Positions 34,247-42,183 of a stretch of 64,000 nt of DNA are shown here, one piece after another. Every line of letters starts with the position of its first letter. Position 1 is the first letter of the stretch. This stretch comes from a candidate division KSB1 bacterium. Its GTDB lineage: Bacteria > Zhuqueibacterota > Zhuqueibacteria > Zhuqueibacterales > Zhuqueibacteraceae. The notes below the pieces were generated by a model. The model was not told the origin of the DNA, did not search any database, and saw only the letters and a list, made by a program, of their open reading frames with translations. The stretch spans positions 62,001-126,000 of the forward strand of contig JAPDQB010000008.1 of the NCBI GenBank assembly GCA_034506175.1, given 5' to 3'. A program made the position numbers and the translations under genes.

Positions 34247-35227
34247 ATGGTTTTGACTCTCATCCTCTTTCTGTTTTTCCTGCCTTGTTGCAATCAGCCA
34301 TCCGAAAATTTTTCTCGTTTACTGGCTTTCCGAAAAAAATGTGTTGAAATTTTGGGCACACGCTCCGGAGCGATTCTCGTGATGAACCCGAACAATGGCC
34401 TGCTGTTGGCTGTGGTGAATGAAAAACTCGGCGTGAAAAACTCGACGCGTCCCGGCTCAACGTTTAAAATCATCACAGCGCTGACGCTGCTGAAAAACGG
34501 GCTCATCAACCCCACCGATAAATTCATCTGCAACGGCCAAATCGAGATTCGCGGGAAGGTCTACCGTTGTTGGCTGCGTGAGGGGCATGGGAAGCAAAAT
34601 CTGATGCAAGCGCTGGCCAATTCTTGCAATGTTTATTTTTATCAGGCCGGCGCAAGGCTGTCTCCCGAAAAACTTACTGCAAGTGCACGGCAATTTCATT
34701 TGGGTGAATGCACGGATGTCAATTTCTCCAACGAAGATGGCGGAAAGATTCCGCAGTGGGTTTCGGAGGAAGAACAAATCAATTTTCTCGTCGGACAAGC
34801 GCGCTCACTGGCGGCGACGCCATTGCAAATACTGGCGTTGATTTCTGTGGTAGCGAATGGCGGATTTTATTATCGGCCTTTTTATCCGACCTCTCCGAAA
34901 GAATTCGAAATGTTTCGCCCAGATTTGAAGGGAACGATTCATTTCGGCGATGAGCTAGGCATTGTTAAAGAAGGCTTGCGTCAAAGTGCAGCGTATGGAA
35001 CCAGCGCGGCGGTGAAATTGCCGCAAATTAGGGTCGCGGGAAAAACCGGCACGTCTTCGGGCTATTTCGGTGCGAAAACCGACGCCTGGTTTGCCGGCTT
35101 CGCGCCGTTTGAAAAGCCGGAGATCGTCGTCGTCGTTTTTTTAGAAAATGGCCGGGGTGCAATGGATGCAGCGCCCATTGCCAGAGAAGTCTTGGCAAGT
35201 TATTTCGTCGTTTTTAAAACGCGTTAA
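34247..35227 (+). CDS. Stand-alone penicillin-binding transpeptidase domain protein
   Basis: A 326-residue envelope protein holding only a transpeptidase domain. The nucleophile is Ser71 (STFK), the second motif SCN is at Ser126, and KTGTS starts at Lys266. Usual class B enzymes have an extra N-terminal dimerisation domain of about 200 residues; it is missing here. The N-terminus VLTLILFLFFLPCCNQ is a signal, perhaps lipoprotein-like, though the lipobox is not canonical. ATG 34247 is chosen to start this signal; an upstream ATG at 34181 adds 22 polar residues. It could cross-link peptidoglycan with a partner or act as a carboxypeptidase. It follows deoC by about 100 bases but is probably unrelated. 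Confidence 0.82.
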   Translation: MVLTLILFLFFLPCCNQPSENFSRLLAFRKKCVEILGTRSGAILVMNPNNGLLLAVVNEKLGVKNSTRPGSTFKIITALTLLKNGLINPTDKFICNGQIEIRGKVYRCWLREGHGKQNLMQALANSCNVYFYQAGARLSPEKLTASARQFHLGECTDVNFSNEDGGKIPQWVSEEEQINFLVGQARSLAATPLQILALISVVANGGFYYRPFYPTSPKEFEMFRPDLKGTIHFGDELGIVKEGLRQSAAYGTSAAVKLPQIRVAGKTGTSSGYFGAKTDAWFAGFAPFEKPEIVVVVFLENGRGAMDAAPIAREVLASYFVVFKTR

Positions 35228-35493
35228 GATTCCGGGGAACTTTCCCTTCTTTCATCCTCTTCCCAAGCTTTACTCATATTTTGCCATTTTTGCAATCACC
35301 AGAGCTGCAATTTTCATTTTTAAGAATTTTCATTTAGTTTTTTGGGCAACGCCGAAGATAAATAGCTGAAAAACCGTTCGCACTTTTTTAAAATATGCGG
35401 CACGGTATTTGTCGAGCAAATATGTAAGGAGTGAATGATAATGACGACCAAGTCATGGCGCAATGAACCAATCAATTTCGAGAAATAAAAATT

Positions 35494-35700
35494 ATGGATA
35501 GCATGAACGAAAGAGAACTCTGGCTTTGTTCTGAGTGCGGGCACGTCGTGAAAGAAAACGACGAGTTTTGTATGGCGTGTGAATCAATTTTTATCGAGAC
35601 CAATCTCGCCGCGCGCAGCCGGTTTGGCAAGAGAGCTGAAGATGCCGGTGTTGTCATGAACCCGGCTTATTCTGACGAGATTGAATATGTTTTCGCGTAA
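35494..35700 (+). CDS. Small double-CxxC zinc-ribbon protein
   Basis: A 68-residue protein with CSECGHVVKENDEFCMAC, a classical zinc-ribbon knuckle pair (Cys12, Cys15, Cys26, Cys29), then a basic segment (ARSRFGKRAED) and an acidic tail. Such proteins may bind nucleic acid or chaperone metals. ATG 35494 or ATG 35503 could be used. It precedes a terminator and the tRNA gene on the opposite strand. No close family was recognised. Confidence 0.55.
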   Translation: MDSMNERELWLCSECGHVVKENDEFCMACESIFIETNLAARSRFGKRAEDAGVVMNPAYSDEIEYVFA

Positions 35701-35748
35701 CGTTGTTTTTGAGTGACGCCCCTTTGTTTAATCGGGTTCGCCCAAAAC

Positions 35749-35778
35749 AAAAATAGCTCCAAAATCGGAGCTATTTTT
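35749..35778. terminator. Bidirectional terminator
   Basis: AAAAATAGCTCC (35749-35760) and GGAGCTATTTTT (35767-35778) form a perfect 12-base stem with a 6-base loop, A-rich on one side and T-rich on the other. It ends the zinc-ribbon gene on the plus strand and the tRNA-Leu on the minus strand. Confidence 0.88.
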
Positions 35779-35786
35779 ATTTGCCG

Positions 35787-35870
35787 TGCCGGGAGCGGGA
35801 CTCGAACCCGCAAGGGATTGCTCCCACTGGATTTTGAGTCCAGCGCGTCTACCAGTTTCACCATCCCGGC
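35787..35870 (-). tRNA. tRNA-Leu (anticodon CAA)
   Basis: An 84-base class II tRNA. The acceptor stem pairs GCCGGGA with TCCCGGC, with discriminator A. The D-arm has GGTGAAACTGGTAGACGC, the anticodon loop reads CTCAAAA (anticodon CAA), the variable arm is long (GTGGGAGCAATCCCTTGC region), and the T-arm holds GGTTCGAGTCC. CCA is not encoded. Reads UUG leucine codons. Confidence 0.95.
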
Positions 35871-36043
35871 AACGGGTATCTTCACAACAGTCTATAATTT
35901 AGAAATTTTCCCGCAAAAGTCAAGCCCTTTTCCTGCCAAAATAAAATACTTGAGAATATCCAAAAATCTTTCTTATCTTCAAATAGGTCAGGGGATTGAT
36001 CGATCACCGTATCATAATCATCGTTGTTAAAGAAAGGAACAAA

Positions 36044-36733
36044 ATGCCCAAACGCATTCTGTTGGTTGATGACGAGCAGGACATCATTGATTTGCTGAAA
36101 TACAATCTCGAAGCGGAGGGTTACGAGATCATTTCGGCAACCGATGGCTTGCAGGCGCTGGAACTGGCGCAAAGCGCTCCTGATCTGATCATTCTCGACG
36201 TCATGCTTCCCGGCAAAGACGGATGGGAGGTGATTCGACAGCTTCGCCAAACCGAAGGCACGAAGCACATTCCGGTGATTTTTCTGACCGCGAAGGGCGG
36301 GGAGGTGGATGAGGTGGTTGGGCTGGAGCTTGGCGCGGATGACTACATGATCAAGCCGATCAGCATTCGCAAGCTTATTGCGCGCATCAAAGCCGTTCTG
36401 CGCAAAACCGCGATGACTCCGTCCCACGCCGACGCGACGCTTCGGTTCGGCAAGGTCGAGATCAATCCGCTCAATTACACCGTCAAGGTCGCCGGAAAAT
36501 CGGTGGCTTTCACCAAAAAAGAATTCGAAGTGTTGCTTTACCTCGCCAAGCGCCCGGGCCGGGTGATCACGCGCGATATTTTGCTCAATGAAATTTGGGG
36601 CGACGACGTGGTGGTCATCGACCGGACCATCGACGTGCACATCCGCAAGATTCGCGAAAAGCTGGGTAACGACAACATGCACCTGATCGAAACCATAAAG
36701 GGCGTGGGTTATCGCCTCAAAGCGGAAGAGTAA
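36044..36733 (+). CDS. PhoB/OmpR-type response regulator
   Basis: A 229-residue two-domain regulator. The receiver (residues 1-120) starts with RILLVDDEQDIIDLL and has the phospho-acceptor Asp52 (LIILDVMLPGKDGWE), plus Thr/Lys switch residues (FLTAKG, DDYMIKPI). The winged-helix DNA-binding domain (130-229) ends with IRKIREKLG and IETIKGVGYRLKA. ATG 36044 follows AAAGAAAGGAAC; an upstream ATG at 35996 lacks the domain start. It lies seven bases before its histidine kinase. Phosphate control is suggested by the kinase type, but no pst or phoU genes are nearby. Confidence 0.93.
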   Translation: MPKRILLVDDEQDIIDLLKYNLEAEGYEIISATDGLQALELAQSAPDLIILDVMLPGKDGWEVIRQLRQTEGTKHIPVIFLTAKGGEVDEVVGLELGADDYMIKPISIRKLIARIKAVLRKTAMTPSHADATLRFGKVEINPLNYTVKVAGKSVAFTKKEFEVLLYLAKRPGRVITRDILLNEIWGDDVVVIDRTIDVHIRKIREKLGNDNMHLIETIKGVGYRLKAEE

Positions 36734-36740
36734 AAGGCTC

Positions 36741-38201
36741 ATGAAACTTTCGCTCCGTCAAAGGCTGATCATCACCCATCTTTTTCTGCTCGTCGTGGTG
36801 ACTGTCGCCGCCGGCCTCATTATTACCTACCAGGTGCAGCAGTATTACAAGTCCCGTCTCTTCGCGCAATTGAGAACCCAGCTTGACGGCATGGAATACT
36901 TTTTGGGAACCACGAGTTTCAGCTTTGACCATGATCGCCTGAATTATGAACAATTGGCCGGCTTCGCACGCGCCAGCCAGATGCGGCTGACTTTGATTGA
37001 CTCGGCGGGCATCGTTTTGTTCGAATCCAATGTTTCGCCGGATTCTCTCCGTTTTATTGAAAATCATCTGCACCGGCCGGAGGTGCAAATGGCGCTTCAA
37101 GAGGGCATTGGCCACGACGAACGTTTGAGCGCGACGGTGAAGCAGCGCTTGTTTTATGTGGCTAAAAGAATACAATTGCCCTTCAAAAATACCGGCTTCC
37201 TGGCACGCATGCAGGTGATTTGTCTCGCCATTCCACTCGCCGAGGTGGAGCGCACGCTGAAAGAAATGCGTTGGAGCATTTTCGCCGGCGGCGGCCTGGC
37301 GCTGCTCATCATCGGTTTCGTCAGCTTCATGGTCTCGAGCCGGTTGACGATGCCGATTCGCGAGCTGGCAAAAGTCGCTGAATCAGTCAAACGCGGCGAT
37401 ACTGAGGCGCATTTCAAACATCATGCGGACGACGAGCTGGGCGAGTTGGCGGATTTGCTGAACGAAATGCTGGCCAAATTGCGCCAAGATTGGCAAAAAA
37501 TCCAAAAGCTGGAAACGATGCGCAGCCAGTTTCTCGGCAACGTTTCGCACGAATTGCGCACGCCGATTTTTGCGGTGCAGGGATACCTCGAAACTTTGCT
37601 GGAAGACAACGTCGAGAACCCTCAGGTGCGAAAAGACTTCATCGAAAAAGCCCACCGCCAGGCCGCGCGCCTCAACAATTTGCTCGCCGATCTCATCGAT
37701 ATTTCGCGCATCGAATCCGGTGAAATGAAAATGAGCTTTCGCTATTTCGATCTGCATGACTGGTTAAAGAAGCAAGTGGCGGAGATGCAAGCTGTTGCCC
37801 ATGAATACAACGTCGCGCTGGCGCTGGTCAATTCGGAATCTCGCCGGCCGCTTTCCGTTCTCGGCGATCGCGAGCGGTTGGCGCAAGTCATGACCAATCT
37901 TATTACTAACGCGATCAAGTATAACGTGCCGGGCGGCAAAGTCGACGTCGGCTATCGCGAATCTGCCGATCATGTCGAAATTTTTGCTGCGGATACCGGC
38001 CGCGGCATTCCGGCGGAACACCTTCCCAGAATTTTCGAGCGTTTTTATCGCGTCGACAAAGAACGCTCGCGCGCCGTCGGCGGCACCGGCCTGGGCCTCG
38101 CCATCGTCAAGCACATCGTCGAAGCGCACGACAGCGCAGTCAAAGTGCAGAGCGAGTTGGGCAAAGGGTCGATATTTAGTTTTGTGTTGAAGAAGAAGTA
38201 A
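36741..38201 (+). CDS. PhoR-like sensor histidine kinase
   Basis: A 486-residue membrane kinase partnering the regulator just upstream. Two membrane spans (about residues 12-33 and 175-198) enclose a periplasmic sensor of about 140 residues. HAMP follows (SSRLTMPIRELAKVAESVKRG). The dimerisation helix has the phospho-His270 (FLGNVSHELRTPIFA), and the ATPase domain has NLITNAIKYN, DTGRGIPAEHLPRIFERFYR and GGTGLGLAIVKHI. The C-terminus FSFVLKKK is normal. The signal sensed is not evident from the periplasmic part. Confidence 0.93.
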   Translation: MKLSLRQRLIITHLFLLVVVTVAAGLIITYQVQQYYKSRLFAQLRTQLDGMEYFLGTTSFSFDHDRLNYEQLAGFARASQMRLTLIDSAGIVLFESNVSPDSLRFIENHLHRPEVQMALQEGIGHDERLSATVKQRLFYVAKRIQLPFKNTGFLARMQVICLAIPLAEVERTLKEMRWSIFAGGGLALLIIGFVSFMVSSRLTMPIRELAKVAESVKRGDTEAHFKHHADDELGELADLLNEMLAKLRQDWQKIQKLETMRSQFLGNVSHELRTPIFAVQGYLETLLEDNVENPQVRKDFIEKAHRQAARLNNLLADLIDISRIESGEMKMSFRYFDLHDWLKKQVAEMQAVAHEYNVALALVNSESRRPLSVLGDRERLAQVMTNLITNAIKYNVPGGKVDVGYRESADHVEIFAADTGRGIPAEHLPRIFERFYRVDKERSRAVGGTGLGLAIVKHIVEAHDSAVKVQSELGKGSIFSFVLKKK

Positions 38202-38304
38202 TACCGTATTTTGTACTTGCGCTTTTGACAAGCTTTGCTTAACTTATTTTAGCTTGACAAGAATATCAGGCTCGCGCTCAAAACCCATAAAGGGAGAAAT
38301 TCAA

Positions 38305-38727
38305 ATGCGCAAAAACTTAACATTCGGACTTGCTTTTGCGGCGCTATTTTTCCTTTGGGACACAGCACACGCGCAAGATAAAGCTTTTCAAGCGGAAGTG
38401 CTGCAAAAGCTCAAGGAAATAGATAATAGGTTTAATGCGCTGGAAAATCGGCTGAATGACATGGACAAGCGCTATGAAGTCCGTTTTGCAACCCTCGAAA
38501 CCAAGCTTGAAGCGGTGAACCAACGCATCGATGACAAGTTCAACTTGATCGTTGGATTGCTGGGGCTCCTCGCTGCATTGCTTGCTTTGCCTTATGCTCC
38601 AAGACTGCTGGAGAGATTCAAAGCTCCGCCTGACAACAAAAAAGAATTCCAACGCATACAGGAACAAATTGAACAAATCAAAGCCCAATTAGCCCAGCTT
38701 TCGCCGCCAATGCGGCCCACGCCGTGA
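38305..38727 (+). CDS. Exported coiled-coil protein with C-terminal membrane span
   Basis: A 140-residue protein. A signal peptide (MRKNLTFGLAFAALFFLWDTAHAQ) is followed by a coiled coil of about 60 residues with heptad-like units (KLKEIDNRFNALENRLNDMDKRYEVRFATLETKLEA broken into repeats). A hydrophobic segment follows (LIVGLLGLLAALLAL), then a charged, helix-forming tail (QRIQEQIEQIKAQLAQL). ATG 38305 is the start of the signal and is preceded by AAAGGGAG. It is probably a surface-exposed or envelope-tethering coiled coil. The broken gene at 13344 has the same layout. Confidence 0.7.
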   Translation: MRKNLTFGLAFAALFFLWDTAHAQDKAFQAEVLQKLKEIDNRFNALENRLNDMDKRYEVRFATLETKLEAVNQRIDDKFNLIVGLLGLLAALLALPYAPRLLERFKAPPDNKKEFQRIQEQIEQIKAQLAQLSPPMRPTP

Positions 38728-38745
38728 ACTTACTCCCCTTCAAAA

Positions 38746-39012
38746 TTGGAACAGACTCAAATATCGTCCCGCCTTAAAGAAATGTGGCAGGCGCTTACGT
38801 TTGAAGAAAAAAGCGAATTGGAAACATTTGCCGCTTTTCTCTTGACGCGACGAGGCTTGAAGCAAGATCAATTAATAACCGACGATATTTCGACCAAAGA
38901 ACTTATTCACCTGGTTATGGCAGGTGGCAGTTTCGATTGGTTGGATGATCCACGTGAGGATGTTTATTCTGAGAAAGATGGCGAGGAAATAGAATGGCCA
39001 AGCAAGTCATAA
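38746..39012 (+). CDS. Putative antitoxin of a PemK/MazF-type pair
   Basis: An 88-residue acidic protein starting at TTG 38746. It has an N-terminal helical part (LTFEEKSELETFAAFLLTRR) and an acidic C-terminus (SFDWLDDPREDVYSEKDGEE), as seen in small antitoxins that neutralise MazF/PemK ribonucleases. Its frame overlaps a toxin frame start (ATG 38994) by 19 bases, the usual antitoxin-first order. The non-ATG start is uncertain, since no ATG lies in frame upstream. Identity rests on its neighbour, not on a clear family match. Confidence 0.55.
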   Translation: MEQTQISSRLKEMWQALTFEEKSELETFAAFLLTRRGLKQDQLITDDISTKELIHLVMAGGSFDWLDDPREDVYSEKDGEEIEWPSKS

Positions 39013-39354
39013 AAGCGAGGCAGCGTTATACTGGTTCGCTATCCATTTACGGATTTGTCCGGTTCAAATGTTCGCCCAGCGCTTGCTTTAACTCCCGATG
39101 ACTTGTTGTCTCAAATGGATGACGCGCTTTTTCTTTTTATATCTTCGACTATCCCGCTCAATCTCCTACCGACTGACCTCGTGCTCAGAAAAGATCATCC
39201 TGATTTTGCACAAACAGGTCTACACTTCGACTCGACTTTCAGGACGCACAAGCTTGCCCTATTGGAAAAATCCCTCGTGTTGCGCCATGGTCGAGTCACC
39301 GATTCGCTAATGCAAGAAATCGAGAATAAATTACGCCTTGCTTTGGGGCTTTAG
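38994..39354 (+). pseudogene. PemK/MazF-type toxin gene with a +1 frameshift
   Basis: ATG 38994, inside the antitoxin gene, opens a frame reading MAKQVI and then fails. One base into the A4 run at 39011-39014 (base 39012), a shift joins a frame reading KRGSVILVRYPFTDLSGS, the diagnostic PemK/MazF N-terminus. This continues through NVRPALALTP, FIS, and VLRHGRVTDSLMQEIENKL to a stop at 39352-39354. The restored product is about 119 residues, normal for the family. As written, only a late TTG at 39055 opens the toxin frame, without the RNA-binding first strand. This is either a homopolymer error or a recently lost toxin. Confidence 0.7.
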
Positions 39355-39503
39355 CCTCATTATGCCAAACACATTCCCAAAAATAAAAAACAACGCGGCT
39401 ATTTTCCCAACCTTGCGAAAAGAGCTTCCCGCGCAACAATTTTGATCGCACCTAATCAGTTGAAAAACAAGGGCCGGTTTTCGGGTTAAATTTGGCACAC
39501 GAA

Positions 39504-39532
39504 TTGACTACAGTAAGGCCAGAGCATAAAAT
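39504..39532 (+). promoter_or_regulatory. Sigma-70-like promoter of the metalloid-resistance operon
   Basis: The -35 box TTGACT (39504-39509), a 17-base spacer, and the -10 box TAAAAT (39527-39532) are one or two mismatches from consensus at ideal spacing. Transcription would start near 39540, about 60 bases before the first gene at 39600. Confidence 0.65.
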
Positions 39533-39553
39533 GCTTTTTCTTTTGGTTTGATC

Positions 39554-39571
39554 TATGAGTCTTTGCTCATA
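39554..39571. promoter_or_regulatory. Dyad, candidate ArsR operator
   Basis: TATGAG (39554-39559) and CTCATA (39566-39571) are perfect inverted half-sites six bases apart, placed between the likely transcription start and the first operon gene. The ArsR-type regulator encoded in the operon (41143) is the natural candidate to bind here. Confidence 0.4.
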
Positions 39572-39599
39572 TAGTCAATAAATCATATCGAGGTGTCAC

Positions 39600-39851
39600 A
39601 TGAAAATCCAAATTTTTGGCCCAGGCTGCATGAATTGCCAAACCCTCGAACAGCGCACGCGGCGCGCCGCCGCGGAGCTGGGTATTGTGGCAGAATTTGA
39701 GAAAGTAACCGACTATTTGCAGATTGCCGAATCCGGCATTTTGCGCACGCCGGGCCTGGCGATTGACGGTCAGATCGTCAGTCAAGGCCGCGTCAATACG
39801 GTGGCAGAAATCAAAACCATGCTGCAACAATTTTCAGCCGCTGCGAGGTGA
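39600..39851 (+). CDS. Mini-thioredoxin (Thioredoxin_3 / redox-active disulfide protein 2)
   Basis: An 83-residue protein with a thioredoxin-like fold and the redox pair CMNC (Cys10, Cys13) after the first strand, MKIQIFGPG. The cis-Pro region is LRTPGLAIDG. It belongs to the small Thioredoxin_3 family often found beside ArsP-like permeases. It overlaps or abuts the following permease gene. It could pass electrons to, or deliver metalloid to, the permease. A second member lies at 41513 (CPKC). Confidence 0.85.
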   Translation: MKIQIFGPGCMNCQTLEQRTRRAAAELGIVAEFEKVTDYLQIAESGILRTPGLAIDGQIVSQGRVNTVAEIKTMLQQFSAAAR

Positions 39852-39856
39852 TCAAA

Positions 39857-41044
39857 ATGGCCGAGTATATTCAAGCATTACGATTACGCTGGCGAGACTG
39901 GCAATTGGCCTTCTTCAGCGAAACCGTGGAAGAATGGAAAAAATTCTTCTGGCTCATGGCCGCGTTTCTGGCCTTTTATTTCTTGCCCATCACTTCGACT
40001 GACGCCACCCGCGCGTTGGCCGGCGGGTTGGCGTTGCTGCAAGAGTATGCGCGCCGGCACGTGCTCACCTGTTTGGTGCCGGCCTTTTTTATCGCCGGCG
40101 GCATCGCGGTTTATGTGAAGAAAGACTCGATTCTGCAATTGCTCGGGCCGATGGCGAAAAAATACATCGCCTATCCCGTCGCGGCAGTTTCCGGTGGGTT
40201 GTTGGCAGTTTGCTCATGCACGATTTTGCCGTTGTTCGCCGGCATCTACAAGCGCGGCGCCGGCATCGGTCCGGCCGCAGCGTTTCTGTTCTCCGGGCCG
40301 GCGGTCAATGTCACGGCCATCATTCTCACTTCCTCGGTGCTCGGCTTCGACTTTGCGATGGGGCGTTTGCTCTTCGCGATGACGATTGCCATTCTCGCCG
40401 GCATCGTCATGATGCTGCTCTTCCGCGAGCACGACCAAAAAAACAGCAAGGGCTTCGCAACGGGCGGCGTTGAGGAAGCATCTTATTCCGCCGCCGCAGT
40501 CATCGCGTTCTTTGTGCTGCAACTGGTCATTCTGGTCGTCTTCGGCCTCGGCATCGCGCAAGGATTGAAGTATGCGATTGCCGGCATTGCGCTGCTGGGC
40601 TTGTTGGCGCTGGCCTTTCTCAAGTTTTCAGCCGAAGACAATCGCCGCTGGATTGCCGAGACGTGGGATCTTTCCAAGAAAATCATGCCATATCTGTTCG
40701 TCGGCATCTTTCTCGCCGGCGCCATCGGCGAGATTCTGCCGCAACGCTGGGTGACGGCGACGGTCGGCGGCAACTCGCTCACCGCGAACGCCATCGCCTC
40801 GGTCTCCGGCGCGCTGATGTATTTCGCCACGCTCACGGAAGTTCCCATCATCCAAAAGCTCATGCAGCTCGGTATGGGCCGCGGCCCGGCGATGACGCTG
40901 TTTCTCACCGGCAACGCATTGAGCATTCCGAGCATGATGGTGCTGTTCAAACTGATGGGCGCAAAGCAGGCGATGACTTACATTCTCACGGTTGTCGTGC
41001 TGTCCATCGTCGCCGGACTGCTGTGGGGAAGTTTTTCTTTATAA
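39857..41044 (+). CDS. ArsP/SO_0444-like permease
   Basis: A 395-residue inner-membrane permease with about ten spans. The VCSCTILPLFAGIYKRGAGIG segment and GPAVNVTAIILTSSVLG, repeated later as TLTEVPIIQKLMQLGMG and FLTGNALSIPSMMVLFKL, mark the DUF318/ArsP-type permease family, some of which export organoarsenicals such as methylarsenite. The vicinal Cys pair CSC is typical. ATG 39857 is preferred because GAGGTG lies upstream; a GTG at 39848 would overlap the previous gene. Next genes are ArsR and redox proteins. Actual substrate (arsenic species or another metal) is inferred. Confidence 0.85.
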   Translation: MAEYIQALRLRWRDWQLAFFSETVEEWKKFFWLMAAFLAFYFLPITSTDATRALAGGLALLQEYARRHVLTCLVPAFFIAGGIAVYVKKDSILQLLGPMAKKYIAYPVAAVSGGLLAVCSCTILPLFAGIYKRGAGIGPAAAFLFSGPAVNVTAIILTSSVLGFDFAMGRLLFAMTIAILAGIVMMLLFREHDQKNSKGFATGGVEEASYSAAAVIAFFVLQLVILVVFGLGIAQGLKYAIAGIALLGLLALAFLKFSAEDNRRWIAETWDLSKKIMPYLFVGIFLAGAIGEILPQRWVTATVGGNSLTANAIASVSGALMYFATLTEVPIIQKLMQLGMGRGPAMTLFLTGNALSIPSMMVLFKLMGAKQAMTYILTVVVLSIVAGLLWGSFSL

Positions 41045-41050
41045 AGATGA

Positions 41051-41125
41051 CGTAGCCTTCGCCCCTTGTGGGCGGTTGTCACAAACCAGTCTTTGAATAA
41101 CGACCCACAAGGGGTCGCGACTACG
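41051..41125. repeat. Palindromic element before arsR
   Basis: Outer CGTAG/CTACG and inner perfect arms CCCCTTGTGGG (41062-41072) and CCCACAAGGGG (41104-41114). It belongs with the other CGTAG-bounded elements. It lies inside the operon, between the permease and the regulator. Confidence 0.7.
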
Positions 41126-41142
41126 GATAACGGAGTGCAGCC

Positions 41143-41463
41143 ATGTCCAAAACCGCTTATGATTTCAAAGCCGCCGTCCTCAAAGCGCTGGCGCATCCCA
41201 ATCGCCTGCGCATTCTCGAAGCGCTGCGTTGTGATCGCAAAGTTTGCAACTGCGAGATCGGCCCCAAACTCGGGTTGGAACAGTCGAACCTCTCGCGGCA
41301 TCTGCTGGCGCTCTCGGAAGCCGGATTGGTGGTGGCGCGCAAAGACGGCGTGCGCATGATGTATCGAGTCACCGATCCGCGCGTGTTCAAAGTTCTGGAT
41401 TTGGTTGGCGAGATGATCAAGAAACAGTTTGTTGAGCGCGCCGAGTTGCTGGAAATCTTATGA
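41143..41463 (+). CDS. arsR: ArsR-family metalloregulator
   Basis: A 106-residue winged-helix repressor. ALAHPNRLRILEALRCDRKVCNCEIGPKLG carries Cys pair CNC in the first sensing helix, like the ELCVCDL As(III) motif of ArsR. The recognition helix is EQSNLSRHLLALSEAGLV, and the wing is RKDGVRMMYRV. It would release DNA upon binding arsenite or another thiophilic metal. It lies inside the operon rather than first, so it probably controls the promoter at 39504 through the dyad at 39554. Confidence 0.9.
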   Translation: MSKTAYDFKAAVLKALAHPNRLRILEALRCDRKVCNCEIGPKLGLEQSNLSRHLLALSEAGLVVARKDGVRMMYRVTDPRVFKVLDLVGEMIKKQFVERAELLEIL

Positions 41464-41512
41464 CGACGTGCTGGGCTTATAAAGAAAAATTGTAACTCGA
41501 GGAGTCAAACTC

Positions 41513-41749
41513 ATGACCGTGAAAATCCTGGGCGTCGGCTGCCCGAAATGCAAAACCCTGGAAGCGCGAGTCAAGAACGTGGCCCGGCAGCATGAAATTC
41601 CCTGCGAGATTCAAAAGGTCACGGATTTGTCGCAAATCATGGGCTATGGCGTGATGATGACGCCCGGCCTGGTCATCAACGAGCAGCTCAAAAGCGCGGG
41701 CGCCATTCCCAGCGATACGCAAATTCTGCAATGGCTGCGGGAGGTGTGA
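41513..41749 (+). CDS. Mini-thioredoxin (Thioredoxin_3), second copy
   Basis: A 78-residue small thioredoxin-fold protein with CPKC (Cys10, Cys13) after MTVKILGVG. The cis-Pro segment is MMTPGLVINEQL. It is a paralogue of the gene at 39600 but with a different CxxC pair, which implies a different redox potential or partner. ATG follows a GAGGAGTC ribosome binding site. It ends two bases before the thioredoxin lipoprotein gene. Confidence 0.88.
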   Translation: MTVKILGVGCPKCKTLEARVKNVARQHEIPCEIQKVTDLSQIMGYGVMMTPGLVINEQLKSAGAIPSDTQILQWLREV

Positions 41750-41750
41750 C

Positions 41751-42176
41751 ATGCACAAGAAAATCGTTTTAGCTATCATACTAATCGCTGGTTTTTTCGT
41801 CGCCTCTTGCGGCCAGCAAAAATCGCAAAACCAAACGGCTCCTGCCAACAGCGCGGCTCCACACCGTTCGAACAATGTCGCAAAAATAACTTTTGTGGAA
41901 TTAGGCTCGGTGAATTGCATCCCTTGCAAGGCCATGCAGCCGGTGATGCACTCGATTGCCCAAAAGTACGGCGAGCAAATTCAGGTGGTTTTCTACGACG
42001 TCTGGACGCCGGCGCAGCAGTACTATGCTCGCGACTTCAACATTCGCCTGATTCCGACGCAGGTGTTTCTGGATCAAAACGGCAATGAAATTTTACGCCA
42101 CCAGGGCTTCTTCGCGGAAGAGGAAATCGACCGGTTTTTGCAGGCGCAAGGCTTGAAAGTTTTGCAAAGATTGTGA
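41751..42176 (+). CDS. Thioredoxin-fold lipoprotein
   Basis: A 141-residue periplasmic lipoprotein. The lipobox is VASC at Cys20. The thioredoxin domain (residues 45-141) has the redox motif CIPCKAMQPVM and the cis-Pro IRLIPTQVFLD. It is most likely the reductant acceptor of CcdA, encoded next, and would reduce periplasmic or membrane thiols. It starts one base after the preceding stop. Confidence 0.9.
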   Translation: MHKKIVLAIILIAGFFVASCGQQKSQNQTAPANSAAPHRSNNVAKITFVELGSVNCIPCKAMQPVMHSIAQKYGEQIQVVFYDVWTPAQQYYARDFNIRLIPTQVFLDQNGNEILRHQGFFAEEEIDRFLQAQGLKVLQRL

Positions 42177-42183
42177 GGCGCTT

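Noticed and set aside
35494..35700. Zinc-ribbon protein as a ribosomal protein such as L32 or L36
   Set aside because: CxxC spacing and acidic tail do not match ribosomal zinc ribbons, and no ribosomal genes are nearby.
39492..39508. Sigma-54 promoter before the metalloid operon
   Set aside because: TTGGCAC-N5-TTG has a perfect -24 box but the -12 dinucleotide is GA instead of GC, while a good sigma-70 promoter overlaps it (39504-39532).
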